From positions 1 through 15,965 of the forward strand of contig CAZNKR010000038.1 in the NCBI GenBank assembly GCA_964573715.1: a stretch of 15,965 bases of DNA, read 5' to 3'. A model generated the notes under the pieces. It was not told the origin of the DNA and searched no databases. It saw only the letters and a list, made by a program, of their open reading frames with translations. This document shows, in pieces, positions 14,689-15,965 of the stretch (within the stretch, counting starts at the first letter, position 1; each line of letters starts with the position of its first letter). Position numbers and translations under genes: made by a program. The DNA comes from SVEL01 sp964573715. Lineage in GTDB: Bacteria; Bacillota; Clostridia; Lachnospirales; Lachnospiraceae.

Positions 14689-15776
14689 TTAATTTAGATG
14701 TTTCCTACTGTTTTTTGATTTTTTTATTTTACATCTATTTCTACCAATTTCATTTACAGGTTTCTCCACTAAATAATATAAAATAATAGCAAATGCTATT
14801 GCTATTGGTACGGCAATAATCATATTAATATATGGATTCATTTTATGTCCCATATAATTAACAATCACCTGCTGAATTGGAAACCCACATAAATATATAC
14901 CATAGGAATAATTTCCCATGTCAGACAATTTTTCAAACCTTTGTTTAGCCCCAAAAAACAAATACATACACATATAAGGAAATGCTACTAGAATAGTTAT
15001 TGGGGTACCACCTATAAAAATAGATACTATAAACATTACTCCCGCAATCAATGCGAGCTTTCCATTTAAAATTATCTTATCACGATATATATAATATAAC
15101 ATTCCAATATAAAACAACATACAAGGCTTAATAGCTGATAGTAACAGTTGCATATTATATCTCACAAAAATGTAGTATAGTATAAAATATGCAACAATAG
15201 CTATTGGTATTGTATATATTGCAGTTTTTTGTTTCATTAATTTAATTTTATAAAATATGTAGCATACTATATAGCACATAAATTCAACTGGTAATGTCCA
15301 TAAAGCTCCATTAACAGTAGTACCATATAGATTTAATTCAAAAACTCCAGGTAAATTATGTTGTAATATAAATATCCCATTTAATGCATACTTAAAAATA
15401 AAGGATTAGTAAAATACTTCTTGAATGAAAGTGTTGTAACTACCGGTCCCATGACAAACATTGTTAACAATATAACAACGATAAGAAGTGGAAATATTCT
15501 GATTATTCTTGTAGTAAAATACGCCTTAAATGTTTCTAGTCTTTCCATACTCTTAGCTATAAGGTATCCACCTGCTAAGAAAAAAATCAACACAGCGATG
15601 CCTCCTAATGATAGCTCATCTTTAGCTATTTTCGATATTATTTCTTTTCCGTTTTCTCCCATGGAAATCGGGAAAGAATGGCTAATAATAACCATTATTG
15701 AAGCAATAAATCGTATCATATGAAGGTTGCAGCTTTTTCCCTGAACTTCCCCCAATTTTTTTCCTTTGATATTCAT
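14689..15776 (-). pseudogene. Acyltransferase_3 (OafA-like) membrane O-acyltransferase, frameshifted
   Basis: Two adjacent frames make one acyltransferase. The first (15776-15381) has the family opening MIRFIASIMVIISHSFPIS, with catalytic H33, then SLGGIAVLIFFLAGGYLIA and RIIRIFPLLI, ending ...TNPLFLSMH-stop. The second, one base out of register, continues with KYALNGIFI, HNLPGVFE and VNGALWTLPVEFMCY, then several membrane helices, and ends ...YLVEKPVNEIG plus a basic tail. Restoring one T to the T5 run (plus-strand A run 15394-15398) joins them as NPLFFKYALN and gives about 362 residues, the normal size. The intact role would be O-acetylation or similar of the polysaccharide. AAAGGAG is upstream of the ATG, but 13 bases away. 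The frame break may be a real mutation, phase variation or a sequencing error. Confidence 0.88.
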
Positions 15777-15836
15777 AAGTAAACTGATTCTCCTTTATCG
15801 GTATTCATCTAATAATGTACATTTATCAACTGTGAT

Positions 15837-15865
15837 ATTGTATCATAATCTTAATCGTCCTACAA
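15837..15865 (-). promoter_or_regulatory. Putative promoter of the acyltransferase gene
   Basis: On the minus strand, TTGTAG (15865-15860) is followed after 17 bases by TACAAT (15842-15837), which is preceded by TGA, giving an extended -10 (TGaTACAAT). The -35 match is weak (3 of 6), but the extended -10 can compensate. Transcription would start near 15830, leaving about 54 bases of leader before the ATG at 15776. It lies just after the stem-loop at 15900-15932, as expected for the start of a new unit. Confidence 0.45.
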
Positions 15866-15899
15866 CAAATCCACTAATGATAAAAAAATCCAAAAGCAC

Positions 15900-15932
15900 A
15901 AAAGTCACTGAACTAAACGTTCAATGACTTTT
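15900..15932 (-). terminator. Stem-loop terminator of an upstream operon (possibly bidirectional)
   Basis: AAAAGTCA-C-TGAAC and GTTCA-A-TGACTTTT pair around a 5-base TAAAC loop. As minus-strand RNA the single mismatch becomes a U-G wobble, giving a continuous 14-bp stem followed by UUUU, G, then a second U-rich stretch. Read in the plus direction it also ends in TTTTT, so it could act both ways. The remaining bases to the right edge (15933-15965) hold nothing I recognise; the operon it would terminate lies outside the window. Confidence 0.7.
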
Positions 15933-15965
15933 TATCTGCTATTATCCTACTCAACCGTTACTGAT

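Noticed and set aside
15381..15400. Programmed -1 ribosomal frameshifting as the explanation of the split acyltransferase
   Set aside because: The zero-frame codons CCT TTA TTT TTA do not form an X-XXY-YYZ slippery heptamer, and I see no obvious downstream stimulatory structure; a base loss in the T run is simpler.
1..15965. CRISPR arrays, insertion sequences, tRNA or rRNA genes
   Set aside because: No regularly spaced repeats, transposase-like frames, terminal inverted repeats or tRNA-like cloverleaf sequences were recognised; the relic at 3412-3565 has no mobile-element features.

Overview
The window is a low-GC surface-polysaccharide locus in which every supported gene lies on the minus strand, so transcription runs from high to low coordinates. 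AT-rich composition, strong AGGAG-type ribosome binding sites and the style of the proteins point to a Gram-positive Firmicute, most likely a clostridial gut or rumen bacterium of Lachnospiraceae type. The taxonomic call is an inference; there is no rRNA gene or other marker here.

Layout in transcription order. (1) 15965-15837: a stem-loop that looks like the terminator of an upstream operon, then a promoter. (2) 15776-14689: a membrane O-acyltransferase broken by a one-base frameshift in a homopolymer. (3) 14681-14653: a well-formed promoter that begins a long operon. (4) 14583-10084: a complete 2-aminoethylphosphonate (AEP) module, made of a nucleotidyltransferase with an N-terminal winged helix (LicC/PntC type), an AEP-pyruvate transaminase, phosphonopyruvate decarboxylase, and a cytidylyltransferase-like/PEP mutase fusion. 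(5) 9975-6572: a TagD-type glycerol-3-phosphate cytidylyltransferase, LicD, a Wzx-type flippase and a second LicD. (6) 6557-3558: a GT2 glycosyltransferase, GalE, a dolichyl-phosphate-sugar-synthase-like GT2 and a DUF2304 membrane protein. (7) 3565-1405: the broken N-terminal remnant of a DUF2142-like gene followed by an intact DUF2142-like gene. (8) 1357-1: RmlD and the start of RmlB, of dTDP-L-rhamnose synthesis; rmlA and rmlC may lie beyond the left edge.

How the parts fit: PEP is rearranged to phosphonopyruvate, decarboxylated to phosphonoacetaldehyde, transaminated to AEP and probably activated as CMP-AEP. TagD separately would supply CDP-glycerol. The two LicD paralogues are the obvious transferases for placing these charged groups on a repeat unit built by the glycosyltransferases (UDP-galactose via GalE, dTDP-rhamnose via Rml) and exported by the flippase. 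The GT2/DUF2304/DUF2142 group resembles a three-part system that modifies glycans outside the cell through a lipid-linked sugar. The likely product is a zwitterionic phosphonoglycan, perhaps with glycerol phosphate.

Most notable: the PEP mutase fusion has lost the C-terminal nucleotide-binding signature of its cytidylyltransferase domain while keeping HxGH; a relic of a second DUF2142 N-terminus sits directly upstream of the intact gene; a hairpin separates a perfect Shine-Dalgarno from the DUF2304 start codon; and the acyltransferase at the head of the locus is frameshifted.
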